From JAOUFP01 sp963801505 (GTDB taxonomy: Bacteria; Nitrospirota; Thermodesulfovibrionia; Thermodesulfovibrionales; UBA6898), in NCBI GenBank assembly GCA_963801505.1, contig CAWDEY010000011.1, forward strand, positions 248,001 through 312,000: a DNA stretch of 64,000 bases. The letters run 5' to 3'. Within the stretch, counting starts at the first letter, position 1; each line of letters begins with the position of its first letter. The notes beneath the pieces are model-generated. The model saw nothing but the letters and a program-made list of their open reading frames with translations. It searched no databases and was not told the origin of the DNA. This document shows, piece by piece, positions 34,328-43,107 of the stretch. Made by a program: the position numbers and the translations under genes.

Positions 34328-35148
34328 TGAAAAAACTGGGCCTCATCGCAGGCATGGGGGAATTGCCCCTAGCCATAGCGGTTGACGCGCGCTCCAAAGG
34401 CTATACTGTTATAGCTGCCGGGCTGGAGCCTCTTGCAGAGAGATCGCTTGGATCCTGTGTGGATGAAATACGGTGGATTAATGTCGGCAAGCTCGGTGAG
34501 ATCATAAATTACCTGAAAAAATCAGGAGTGGTCGAAGTAGTAATGGCAGGGAAAGTGTCCAAGGAACTGCTCTATAAAAGTAAAATATCTCCTGATCTCA
34601 GGGCCATAAAACTGCTTTTTGCCCTTAAAGACCGCAGCGATGACTCCATAATGCTGGCTATCGCAAAAGAGCTTAAGAAAGACGGATTAACGCTCCTCAA
34701 TACAACAGATTTTTCTGCAAGGCTGTTGACCCCTGAGGGTGTTTTGACCGATAGCGGACCTTCTGAAGAAGAGTGGAAAGACATAGCCTTTGGATGGGCA
34801 ATAGCCAAGGAAATGGGCAGGCTCGACATAGGACAAACAGTCGTGATCAGGAACCAGGCAGTTATGGCCATAGAAGCGATAGAAGGTACAGACGAAGCGA
34901 TAAAGAGAGGCGGAAAGCTGGCCGGCAGCGGTGCTGTAGTCGTAAAGGCCAGTAAACCCAGGCAGGACATGCGCTTTGATGTACCTGTTGTCGGACTGGA
35001 TACCCTCAGGGCAATGCTGGACGCTAACGCCAGGGTTCTGGCGGTCGAGGCAGAAAAGAGCATACTCCTCAATAAAGAAAGGCTGCTCAAAGAGGCAAAT
35101 GAAGCAGGGATAGCAGTTGTCGGCTTCAGAGATAATTCCGCACTGTAA
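34327..35148 (+). CDS. lpxI: UDP-2,3-diacylglucosamine pyrophosphatase LpxI
   Basis: A 273-residue LpxI, the alternative to LpxH for cleaving UDP-2,3-diacylglucosamine. It starts KKLGLIAGMGELPLAIAVDARSKGYTV and carries KRGGKLAGSGAVVVKASKPRQDMRFDVPVVGLDTLRAM, diagnostic of the C-terminal domain. LpxI replaces LpxH in many non-enteric diderms. Last gene of the lipid A operon; no clear terminator follows. Confidence 0.95.
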   Translation: MKKLGLIAGMGELPLAIAVDARSKGYTVIAAGLEPLAERSLGSCVDEIRWINVGKLGEIINYLKKSGVVEVVMAGKVSKELLYKSKISPDLRAIKLLFALKDRSDDSIMLAIAKELKKDGLTLLNTTDFSARLLTPEGVLTDSGPSEEEWKDIAFGWAIAKEMGRLDIGQTVVIRNQAVMAIEAIEGTDEAIKRGGKLAGSGAVVVKASKPRQDMRFDVPVVGLDTLRAMLDANARVLAVEAEKSILLNKERLLKEANEAGIAVVGFRDNSAL

Positions 35149-35470
35149 CACTTCACAGAAAAATCCATTTGTTTTTTATTTGTAAATTCTCATAAAAAAT
35201 CTTGTTTGTTCCTTATAATCATATAAATTACTTAAATTGACAAACAGAGAATCATTCTGCTTATATATAACCTGTTAATTTCAGTTTGGAGTTAATTTTA
35301 TAATCCATAGTATAAATGTATGTGCAGTTGCGTAACTAATTGTTTTTTTTGGGCAGCTATAGTTTTATTCCGGATTACGCAACTGTCATCTGTACATCCA
35401 GGCATAACATTATAAAAAAGGGCATTTTCAGCTGCTCGTTGGAGCAGCAATCTATTAAATAGAGGTGCTT
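35149..35470 (+). promoter_or_regulatory. Gene-free region with an 11-base inverted repeat before the cytochrome operon
   Basis: AT-rich, no coding frame. cagttgcgtaa (35325-35335) and ttacgcaactg (35375-35385) form a perfect inverted repeat around 39 bases that contain a T8 run. It lies about 90 bases upstream of the seven-heme cytochrome and may be an operator or a leader structure. AGAGG before the ATG is the ribosome site. Confidence 0.5.
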
Positions 35471-36406
35471 ATGTCAAACAATAGGCTTTGGATTATTGTC
35501 GCACCTTTGCTGTTCCTAGCTCTCCTATTACTGCCAACCCCGGGGTTCTGCCAGGATTCAGCAAAATGTCTTTCGTGCCACAGCGCCATGAAGGGCAGGA
35601 TAAAAACTGCAAACGGTGCGCTGGTCGAGCTCAATATCGACGCAGATAAGTTCAGTACTTCGAAGCATGGTTCCTTATCATGCACGGATTGCCATTTAAA
35701 GTTCTCAGACAATCCGCACACCACGCCAAGCAGCGATATTCCTCAGGCCGTCCTTGCGCTCTCTTCAAAGATCTCATCGAAATTCAAGGTTGATCCTGTC
35801 GCGGGCGCTGCCTGCATTACCTGCCATGAAGAGATTTACAAGGCGTTATTGGGGAGCGTACATGGGAAAAATATCATCGACAAGCATCAGTCAGACGGGC
35901 CGCTCTGCCTTGACTGCCATGGCTCTCCGCATTATATCACATCTGTAAAAAACGAAAGCTCGCCTATGGGCCGCAAGCATCAGGTCGAGACCTGCGGCAA
36001 ATGCCATGGTGATGAAAAGATGATGGAGAAGTACAAGCTTGAGGAAAATGTCATGGAAAGCTACAGGGAGAGTTTCCACGGCAGGAAGCTTTTCCTCGGC
36101 CATACAAAAGCTCCTACCTGTTCCAGTTGCCACGGGTCCCATGACATCCTCTCAAAAAACGACCCCAATTCCCCTGTCTTCGGAAAAAACAAACTCGTAA
36201 CCTGCGGGAAGTGCCATAAAGGCGCTAATGAGAAATTTGTACCGGCAATTACACATCAGAAGCCGGGGCCCATACCGCATTACGGAGAAAAGCTCTTAAT
36301 AATTCTGACTATCGGGGTATTCGCATTCATTGTCATACATGTTCTGCTTGAAGCATTCTCTGACATAAGAGACGCTATCTTCAGGAAAAAGGAGGAAGAA
36401 GAATGA
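35471..36406 (+). CDS. Membrane-anchored seven-heme c-type cytochrome
   Basis: A protein of 311 residues; ATG 35471 is preferred to GTG 35465, which overlaps the ribosome site. A signal peptide or N-anchor (residues 6-27, ending GFC) is followed by seven CxxCH sites: CLSCH, CTDCH, CITCH, CLDCH, CGKCH, CSSCH and CGKCH. A C-terminal membrane helix (LLIILTIGVFAFIVIHVLLEAF) keeps the hemes on the periplasmic side. It overlaps the next cytochrome b gene by 4 bases. This looks like the heme subunit of a quinone-linked redox complex; the partner substrate is unknown. Confidence 0.88.
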   Translation: MSNNRLWIIVAPLLFLALLLLPTPGFCQDSAKCLSCHSAMKGRIKTANGALVELNIDADKFSTSKHGSLSCTDCHLKFSDNPHTTPSSDIPQAVLALSSKISSKFKVDPVAGAACITCHEEIYKALLGSVHGKNIIDKHQSDGPLCLDCHGSPHYITSVKNESSPMGRKHQVETCGKCHGDEKMMEKYKLEENVMESYRESFHGRKLFLGHTKAPTCSSCHGSHDILSKNDPNSPVFGKNKLVTCGKCHKGANEKFVPAITHQKPGPIPHYGEKLLIILTIGVFAFIVIHVLLEAFSDIRDAIFRKKEEEE

Positions 36407-37155
36407 GCGAGACCACCACAGCAACACAGGAAGTTCCGGCAGAGATAGAAAGATTCGACATTATCTTCAGGATACAGCATGTCCTGATGTTCACAACGTT
36501 TCTCCTCCTGAGTTTCACAGGATGGGGGCTGAAGTTTGCCCACGAGCCACAGGGCCTCTCGAGCGTCTGGATAAGGGTCTGGGGTGGCGCTGAGATGGCA
36601 GGATTAATACACAGGATAGCCGGCGTAGGCATGCTCCTGGATTTCATATGGCATGTCATATATCTCGCTTATCTCTTTGCTACAAAACAGATGACCATAA
36701 ACCTTAAGACAACAGTCATCCCTCTGCCAAAGGACGTGGTAGACGTTGTCAAGAATTTCATGTACTTCCTGGGCCTTTCCAAGGAAAAGGCACGTTTCGG
36801 AAGATTTTCCTATGCGCAGAAATTCGATTACTGGGCGGTCTTCTGGGGTATGTTCATCATCGGGTTTTCGGGCTATGCGCTGGCCTTTCCGATGCAGGTA
36901 TCCTACATCATACCCCAGGCTGCGTCAGACTGGATATGGCAGCTCCTCTGGCTTATGCATAGTGACGAGGCGCTCCTTGCGATCGTTTTCATACTCTTCT
37001 GGCATTTCTATAACGAGCACCTCAAACCGGATGTGTTTCCGATGAGCTGGATCTGGATAACAGGGAAAATATCCACGGAAACGCTGAAACATCATCACCC
37101 TATCGAATATGAATATCTTTTTCCTGACGCAGCAAAAAAGAACAAGAAACATTAG
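36403..37155 (+). CDS. Cytochrome b-type quinone-reactive membrane subunit
   Basis: A 250-residue integral membrane protein with about four or five helices and paired His residues (FRIQHVLMFTTFLLLSFTGWGLKFAHEP; LIHRIAGVGMLLDFIWHVIYLAYL; LMHSDEALLAIVFILFWHFYNEHLKPDVFP). This is the pattern of the formate dehydrogenase gamma / cytochrome b561 group. Located between two multiheme c-type cytochromes with overlapping or close spacing, it probably exchanges electrons between the menaquinone pool and those hemes. Confidence 0.85.
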   Translation: MSETTTATQEVPAEIERFDIIFRIQHVLMFTTFLLLSFTGWGLKFAHEPQGLSSVWIRVWGGAEMAGLIHRIAGVGMLLDFIWHVIYLAYLFATKQMTINLKTTVIPLPKDVVDVVKNFMYFLGLSKEKARFGRFSYAQKFDYWAVFWGMFIIGFSGYALAFPMQVSYIIPQAASDWIWQLLWLMHSDEALLAIVFILFWHFYNEHLKPDVFPMSWIWITGKISTETLKHHHPIEYEYLFPDAAKKNKKH

Positions 37156-37164
37156 GGGGAATTA

Positions 37165-37920
37165 ATGTTAAGAGCCATAACTATATTTTCGCTCGTACTC
37201 ATGCTGTTTTCCTGCAAATGGAAGACAGACGAGAAGCCTGTGGCAAAGGAAAAGGAATCGCCGGTAATCGCATCACTGGCCGAATCCGGTCTTCCGTGTT
37301 TCAAATGCCATGCTTATGAGAAATTTTTACGTGATGAACCGGGAAAATTTTCGCATCCAAAACATATGAGCTTCGGGGTCCACTGCAATCAGTGCCATAT
37401 AATTGAGCCCCACAAGGAAGCTCACCTGAACAAGGATGTATGTAATGGTTGCCATAAGCTGACAAACCTGACCTTCGCAGGTGCGGGTATGCCGGTTGCC
37501 TTCACACATCAGAACCATGCGAAGAGATATGCCTGCAGCGAATGTCATCCGAAGCTCTTCAACATGAAAAAGGGTACTTCCACCATAACTATGGACCTCA
37601 TGTACAAGGGCGGTTCATGCGGGAGTTGCCATAACGGCAAGAAGGCCTTTGCCTCTACAGACTGCACAAAGTGCCATAAGATGACCGCTTTTAAGAAGGA
37701 ACTCTCTTATCCTTCCAGCGGCCAGAGCCCGGCTATCTTCAGCCACGAGTTCCATACTGCCATGTTTGAATGCAAGAACTGCCACACCGCTATCTTCAAA
37801 TTCAAAAAAGGCGGCTCTGGAATGAAGATGGATGATATTTACCAGGGCAAATTCTGCGGCAGTTGTCATAACGGTCAGACGGCCTTTGGCCCTATGGAAT
37901 GTCAGAAATGCCATAAGTAA
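37165..37920 (+). CDS. Nine-heme cytochrome c lipoprotein
   Basis: A 251-residue protein. The N-terminus has a lipobox-like LMLFSCKW, so Cys17 is probably lipidated. Nine CxxCH sites follow: CFKCH, CNQCH, CNGCH, CSECH, CGSCH, CTKCH, CKNCH, CGSCH, CQKCH. The block FxHxxH...C-CH...CGSCHNGKKAF...C-KCH occurs twice (about 110-170 and 190-251), the layout of c7-type three-heme domains. Third gene of the cytochrome operon, 10 bases after the cytochrome b gene. Likely carries electrons across the periplasm. Confidence 0.85.
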   Translation: MLRAITIFSLVLMLFSCKWKTDEKPVAKEKESPVIASLAESGLPCFKCHAYEKFLRDEPGKFSHPKHMSFGVHCNQCHIIEPHKEAHLNKDVCNGCHKLTNLTFAGAGMPVAFTHQNHAKRYACSECHPKLFNMKKGTSTITMDLMYKGGSCGSCHNGKKAFASTDCTKCHKMTAFKKELSYPSSGQSPAIFSHEFHTAMFECKNCHTAIFKFKKGGSGMKMDDIYQGKFCGSCHNGQTAFGPMECQKCHK

Positions 37921-37926
37921 TTAAGT

Positions 37927-37964
37927 GGAAACAGGTCGCAGCTGCCAAGCTGCAACCTGTTTCC
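37927..37964. terminator. Strong hairpin between convergent genes
   Basis: GGAAACAGGT / ACCTGTTTCC outer arms and GCAGCT / AGCTGC inner arms around a GCCA loop. No T-run on either side, so termination efficiency is uncertain. It starts 7 bases after the nine-heme cytochrome stop. Confidence 0.55.
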
Positions 37965-38034
37965 AGGGTTTGGGGGCTGGCTCTTGGGGATTAGTTTTTC
38001 TGCACCAATCCCGAAACCCAAATCCCTAACCCCT
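37965..38034 (+). repeat. G-rich / T-run / C-rich hairpin repeat, copy 3
   Basis: AGGGTTTGGGGGCTGG and TTGGGGATTAG, a T5 run, then CCAATCCCGAAACCC and AATCCCTAACCCC. Same arrangement as the copies at 5034 and 24476. Here it lies in the intergenic gap between convergent genes, where it could serve as a terminator. Confidence 0.6.
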
Positions 38035-38046
38035 TTCTTCTAAAGA

Positions 38047-38928
38047 TTATAAGGCCTTTCCTATCAGCACAGATGATTTCCCATGTATAAGGATATTGCG
38101 TGAAACACTTCCCAACATGCCTTTGATCCCCCTGAGCCCCCTGCAGCCTATCGCGATAATGTCAGCCTTCATCAGTTCAGCCGCTGAGAGTATCTCGGCA
38201 GACGGGTCACCGAATCTGGTAATGGTCTGAATAGTTTCATATCTGCCTGTTAAAAGGGCCTTTGCTTTGTCGAGTATCATCTCTGATTCCGCGTATTCTT
38301 CTTTCCTGCGGTCAGCAACAGTTTCCTTTATGCGGTCGTCCACCTCCATCGCAAACCTTTCGGGGATATCAGATAAAGCTGAATGCTGCACATTCAATAT
38401 TGTTATCTCGAAATCAGGGTAGAAAGGAATGACAGCAAGAAGTCTGGCTGTCGCGATTGCTGAATCAGAACCGTCAGTAGCAAAAAGTATCTTCAACTTC
38501 CTCGGTATCTCCCATTCCGTGCGTTTGACCACAAGCACCGGCCTTGGTGAACTGTTTACAACAGCTCTCGTAACGCTCCCCAGAAAAAGCAGTTTTACAC
38601 CTTTTACACCCCTTGCGCCCATAACTATAAGCCCTGCGTCTGCACTGACCGCGGACTCCACGATTGAGGTATCAGGATAGCCCTCTTTCTCAATTACGCC
38701 CACCTTTGCCTTCACATCCTTCAGCATATCCGAGGCAGAACTTAGTATCTTGGGTGCGACCCTCCTTATCACCCTTTTGATCTGGGCATGATATTCGTCT
38801 TCGTATGGGATTTCGCTGATAATGTGGAAAATGATGATCCTGTCATCAGCGGTAAGGTTGAAGTGTGTAAGGAAACGTGTCGCAACGTCAGCACATTCAG
38901 AACCGTCAGTTGCCAGCAATATATTCAT
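38047..38928 (-). CDS. Tandem universal stress protein (two UspA domains)
   Basis: A 293-residue protein with two Usp domains. Domain 1 starts MNILLATDGSECADVATRFL and ends with the ATP-binding loop IVMGARGVKGVKLLFLGSVTRAVVNSSPRPVLVVK; domain 2 starts KILFATDGSDSAIATARLLA and ends IAIGCRGLRGIKGMLGSVSRNILIHGKSSVLIG. ATG 38926-38928 is chosen because AAGGAGGT lies just upstream; the frame extends 25 codons further without a ribosome site. Both G-x2-G-x9-G-S nucleotide motifs are intact. A cytoplasmic stress or energy sensor. Confidence 0.92.
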   Translation of the reverse strand: MNILLATDGSECADVATRFLTHFNLTADDRIIIFHIISEIPYEDEYHAQIKRVIRRVAPKILSSASDMLKDVKAKVGVIEKEGYPDTSIVESAVSADAGLIVMGARGVKGVKLLFLGSVTRAVVNSSPRPVLVVKRTEWEIPRKLKILFATDGSDSAIATARLLAVIPFYPDFEITILNVQHSALSDIPERFAMEVDDRIKETVADRRKEEYAESEMILDKAKALLTGRYETIQTITRFGDPSAEILSAAELMKADIIAIGCRGLRGIKGMLGSVSRNILIHGKSSVLIGKAL

Positions 38929-39167
38929 CTGCTTTACCTCCTTATAAATCCATCTTATCATAGGAACCTGCTCCAGACAACCTCTTATCAAGGTCAGACC
39001 CACAGGCAGCAGTGGTCTCCTCGGCAGTCTTAAATGCCCGAACTTGTGGCTTAAGAATATTTTTCTAAAAAGCTTCTGCCTTTGGTCTGTCCGCCTAAGC
39101 AGTTACTGTTATAAAACAGGCGATTTAGGGTATAATTTCTCTTTAAAGAAAGTTGGAGGAAAGCGAC

Positions 39168-41667
39168 TTGGAAGAAAGATTCGATCACAGGACAGTAGAA
39201 CCGAAATGGCAGAAATACTGGCAGGAGAGGCAGCTTTACAAGACAACTGCCGAAGAGTCAAAGAAAAAATTCTATTGCCTTGAGATGTTCCCTTACCCTT
39301 CAGGAAAGATACATATGGGGCATGTCCGCAATTACTCTATCGGTGATGTCATAGCCAGATACAAGAGGATGCAGGGTTATAATGTGCTTCATCCGATGGG
39401 CTGGGACGCCTTCGGGATGCCTGCTGAAAACGCTGCCATAAAACATGGTGTGCATCCTTCGAAGTGGACATACGAAAATATGAGTTATATGAAGACCCAG
39501 CTTAACAAACTGGGTCTGAGCTATGACTGGGACAGGGAACTGGCCACCTGCAGCCCTGAATATTACCGCTGGAACCAGTGGTTTTTTATCAGGATGCTCC
39601 AAAAAGGGCTTGCCTACAGAAAGACCTCTTATGTCAACTGGTGCAACTCGTGTGCTACAGTCCTGGCTAACGAACAGGTGATTGACGAGAAATGCTGGAG
39701 ATGCGACAGCATTGTGGTACAGAAGGAGCTGGAGCAGTGGTTCCTCAAGATTACCGCTTATGCGGAAGAGCTGCTCAAAGCGAGTGATGAACTAACAGGC
39801 TGGCCTGAGAAGGTCGTAATTATGCAGAAAAACTGGATCGGCAGAAGCAGCGGGCTTGAGGTTAATTTCAGGATAGACGGGATGGACGAGAGCATAAGGG
39901 TCTTTACCACCCGTCCTGATACACTCTTTGGCGCTACGTTTTTATGCCTGTCTCCAAACCATCCCTTCTCAGAGAGGCTGGTCTCTGACAAGGCTGAACT
40001 GGGAAAAATCACGGCCCATTACGGCAAAGAAGATGAGAAGATCGGTTTGGACACAGGCCGTTTCTGTATTAACCCGATGAATAATGAGAAAATACCAATC
40101 TATGTTGCGAACTTTGTCCTGATGGAATACGGCACTGGCGCTATCATGTCCGTGCCAGCGCATGATCAGCGCGACTATGATTTTGCCGTTAAATACAGCC
40201 TGCCGATACGGGTTGTAATAGAACGGGAAGAGAAGTCAGAAGAAAACTCGGAACTATTAGCAGAGGCATACGAAGATGCCGGCGTTATGGTCAATTCAGG
40301 CAAGTTCAGCGGATTGAAAAGTGATGAAGGGAAGGAACAGATCTCCGCGCATATAGAAGAGAGAGGGCTAGGGAAACGGGTAGTCAATTACAAGCTGCGC
40401 GACTGGGGAATCTCCAGGCAGAGGTACTGGGGCACTCCTATACCTGTTGTTTATTGCGACGCCTGCGGCATTGTTCCTGTGCCTGAGAAAGACCTGCCTG
40501 TCATACTGCCTGAAGATGTAAAATTCACGGGCACCGGTGGTTCACCCCTGCTGGAATCAGAATCCTTTCTCCATACAAAATGTCCTGCCTGCGGCGGAAA
40601 TGCCAGGAGGGAAACAGACACCATGGATACGTTCATGGATTCCTCGTGGTATTTTGTGGCCTATTGTTTTGATAAAGAGCAGCAGAGAAAAGAAAGCAAA
40701 GGGGTTTTTGATTTTAACTCATCACTAATCGCTAATCACTCGATCACTTGATTATTGGATGCCTGTGGACCAGTACATAGGCGGGGTGGAGCATGCTGTG
40801 CTGCATCTGCTTTATTCCAGGTTCTTCACCAGGGTCATCAGAGACCTTGGCATAATCGGTTACAGCGAGCCTTTTAAAAACCTGCTGACCCAGGGCATGG
40901 TCATAAAGGACGGCTCAAAGATGTCCAAGTCAAAGGGCAATGTGGTTGATCCTGATTATCTTATTGAACGCTACGGCTCTGATACATCACGGCTTTTCTC
41001 TCTCTTTGCCGCGCCTCCTGAGAGAGACCTTGAATGGTCGGACAAGGGTGTTGACGGGGCCTACAGGTTTTTAAACAGGATATGGAACCTCGTGTACCGT
41101 ATGCAGAAGCCCCTCAAAGAGGTACCCAAATCGGGCCATGACAGACCTGTTATGGAAGGCCTTTCGGATGCGGGACGGGGCCTCCTGAGAAAGGCGCACC
41201 AGACCATAAAAAAAGTTACAACAGATATAGAGAAAGAGTATCATTTCAATACAGCCATCGCAGCCCTGATGGAACTGGTCAATGAGATGAACGGCTTCGA
41301 GCCTGGTGATGCCACAGATATGCAGATCATGAGATTCAGCATAGAAAACACCCTCCTGCTCCTCTCACCATTTACACCTCATATAACAGAGGAACTCTGG
41401 ATGCATATCGGCAATGAGTCGAGTATTTCAGAGAAAAGCTGGCCTGTATGGGACGAAGAGATGGTCAGGGAGGAGGAGATAGAGCTGGTCATCCAGATAA
41501 ACGGCAAATTAAAGGGAAAGCTCAGAATCCCTTGCGGCCTTAAGGACGAAGAGGTCAAGGCACTTGCCCTTGGAGACCAGAAGATAACAGAGGTCATAGG
41601 CCAGCAGAAGATCAGGAAAGTGATCGTGATAAAAGGCCGTCTGGTAAATATCGTCACTGGAGAATAA
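39168..41667 (+). CDS. leuS: Leucyl-tRNA synthetase, split by a frame break in a repeat
   Basis: TTG 39168 is the likely start, with GGAGGA 7 bases upstream. The first frame (to 40751) has the HIGH-type motif PYPSGKIHMGH, the zinc ribbon CNSCATVLANEQVIDEKCWRC, the editing domain (TTRPDTLFGATFL) and TMDTFMDSSWYF. It ends in SSLIANHSIT. The other frame (open from 40729) reads DYWMPVDQYIGGVEHAVLHLLYSRFF, with GSKMSKSKGNVVDP and the anticodon-binding domain. The 2500-base span is one over a multiple of three. The break is in an ATCACTAATC-type repeat. No ribosome site precedes the second half, so one intact protein in the real genome is most likely. Confidence 0.92.
40719..40748 (+). repeat. ATCACTAATC-type short tandem repeat within leuS
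   Basis: Degenerate 7-8-base units: tcatcac, taatcgc, taatcac, tcgatcact. It lies in the linker before the YWMPVDQYIGG motif and contains the leuS frame break. Confidence 0.6.
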
Positions 41668-41670
41668 TCT

Positions 41671-42183
41671 ATGAGAAGAAAGCATCGCATTTCAATATTT
41701 TTGATTTTGTGGGTCGGCCTTTTGACAGGCCTTCAGCTTTCAGGTTGCGGCTACAGCGTTTACACCCACAGCGATTTGCCGTTTAAAGAGATAAAGATCG
41801 GGACTATAGAAAACAAGACCCTTGAGCCAAAACTGCAGGACAAGCTGCATGCGGCGCTTACAGAAGAGTTCATGAAAAACGGAATCATGGTGAATCCCTA
41901 TGCTGAGACAAAAATATCAGCTGTAATCAATAAATTTGATATGACCGCACTTTCTGAGAAGACCGGAATAACATTAGAATACAGGGTCATTATCGATGCA
42001 GACTTTATTGTGGAGGACAAGGACGGCAGAAAAAAAGAATTCAAGAAAATCGAATCTCCATTTATCGTATCTTTTGGCTCAGCCGAAGACCTCTCTGCGC
42101 TGCTTGCAGAGAAAGAACTTGTCGAGGAGAAGGCAATGAGCGATGTGGCGATGAGAATTATAGGGGCACTGATCTACAAATGA
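41671..42183 (+). CDS. lptE: LPS assembly lipoprotein LptE
   Basis: A 170-residue lipoprotein with lipobox LQLSGCGYSVY (Cys near residue 26) and a mature LptE-like domain (FKEIKIGTIENKTLEPKLQDKLHAALTEEFMKNGI; ISAVINKFDMTALSEKTGITLEYRVIIDADF). LptE plugs and supports the LptD LPS transporter. The order leuS-lptE-holA is widespread in diderms. It overlaps holA by 4 bases and starts 3 bases after leuS. Confidence 0.9.
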   Translation: MRRKHRISIFLILWVGLLTGLQLSGCGYSVYTHSDLPFKEIKIGTIENKTLEPKLQDKLHAALTEEFMKNGIMVNPYAETKISAVINKFDMTALSEKTGITLEYRVIIDADFIVEDKDGRKKEFKKIESPFIVSFGSAEDLSALLAEKELVEEKAMSDVAMRIIGALIYK

Positions 42184-43085
42184 GTTTCCGTAATTTTACG
42201 GATGAGATAAAAAAAGGACTGCCTTCCTCGAACTATCTCCTTGTCTCATCAGACTACTTCCTGCATCTGGAGGCAGTCACCCTGATAAAAGGGCTTGTCC
42301 CGCAGGCTGAAAGGGATTTTAATTTCCATTCCTTCGACCTGCTGTCTTCTGACAATGATAAACTGCCTTTTGAACAGATACTCGATGTCCTGAACACAGC
42401 GTCGTTTTTTAGCGGCAGAAAATTTGTGGTGATGGAAAATGTGCAAAAGCTGCTGAAAAAGGACACTCAAAAACTCGAGAGCTATCTTCTGAACCCTTCG
42501 GAAGGCTCGGTCATGATAATGCTGAATGCCGGCACACTGAAAAAGGAGTTAAAGGAGAGAGTCAGTGGAGCTAAACAGATTGTGCTCGATGTCCGGGAGA
42601 AGGACATACCTGCATGGCTGCAGGAAAGGGCCAGGCTTAAGGGCTTCGAGATATCCGAGGCCACGGCAGTCTACCTGCTGGGGCTGGTGGGTCCTGACCT
42701 CGGGATGCTCTCATCGGAACTCGAAAAGCTGATGCTTACCGGCGGCTCGAAGATAGAGAAAAAGGACATTGTCGAGGTCGTCGAGGGCAGGCGGACCTAC
42801 AGCACCTTTGCACTTATCGACGCCATAAGGGCCAGGGACACTGAAAAAACCTTCAAAATCTACGGCGTACTGAAAGAGACTGAAGAGCCTTACAGTCTTT
42901 TGGGAGCGCTTAACTGGCAGTACGGACAGTCTGCAGGCTCCGGCAGTTCACCTGCTGACAGGGACTATGACTATAAGGTTTTTGACCTGCTGCATAAGGC
43001 CGATGTGGCGGTCAAGAGTTCCGGCACATATTATCCTGTGGAACTTCTACTTGTCAGACTTCTCAGGCTTTCAAGACATCCATAG
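42180..43085 (+). CDS. holA: DNA polymerase III delta subunit
   Basis: A 301-residue clamp-loader delta subunit. N-terminal NYLLVSSDYFLHLEAVTLIKGLV, FNFHSFDLLSSDNDKLPFEQILDVLNTASFFSGRKFVVMENVQKLLKKD, then the AAA+ lid region LVGPDLGMLSSELEKLMLTGG and FALIDAIRARDTEKTFKIYG. It opens the beta clamp during loading. Follows lptE with an ATGA overlap. The final residues LLRLSRHP end soon after the usual C-terminal helix. Confidence 0.9.
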   Translation: MSFRNFTDEIKKGLPSSNYLLVSSDYFLHLEAVTLIKGLVPQAERDFNFHSFDLLSSDNDKLPFEQILDVLNTASFFSGRKFVVMENVQKLLKKDTQKLESYLLNPSEGSVMIMLNAGTLKKELKERVSGAKQIVLDVREKDIPAWLQERARLKGFEISEATAVYLLGLVGPDLGMLSSELEKLMLTGGSKIEKKDIVEVVEGRRTYSTFALIDAIRARDTEKTFKIYGVLKETEEPYSLLGALNWQYGQSAGSGSSPADRDYDYKVFDLLHKADVAVKSSGTYYPVELLLVRLLRLSRHP

Positions 43086-43107
43086 CCTGATGTTCAGCCC
43101 GAGGTTT

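Noticed and set aside
40759..41667. Separate beta subunit of a naturally split LeuRS, as in Aquifex
   Set aside because: No ribosome site before ATG 40759, the split point differs from the Aquifex one, and the two frames overlap inside a repeat with exactly one extra base. A single broken gene is simpler.
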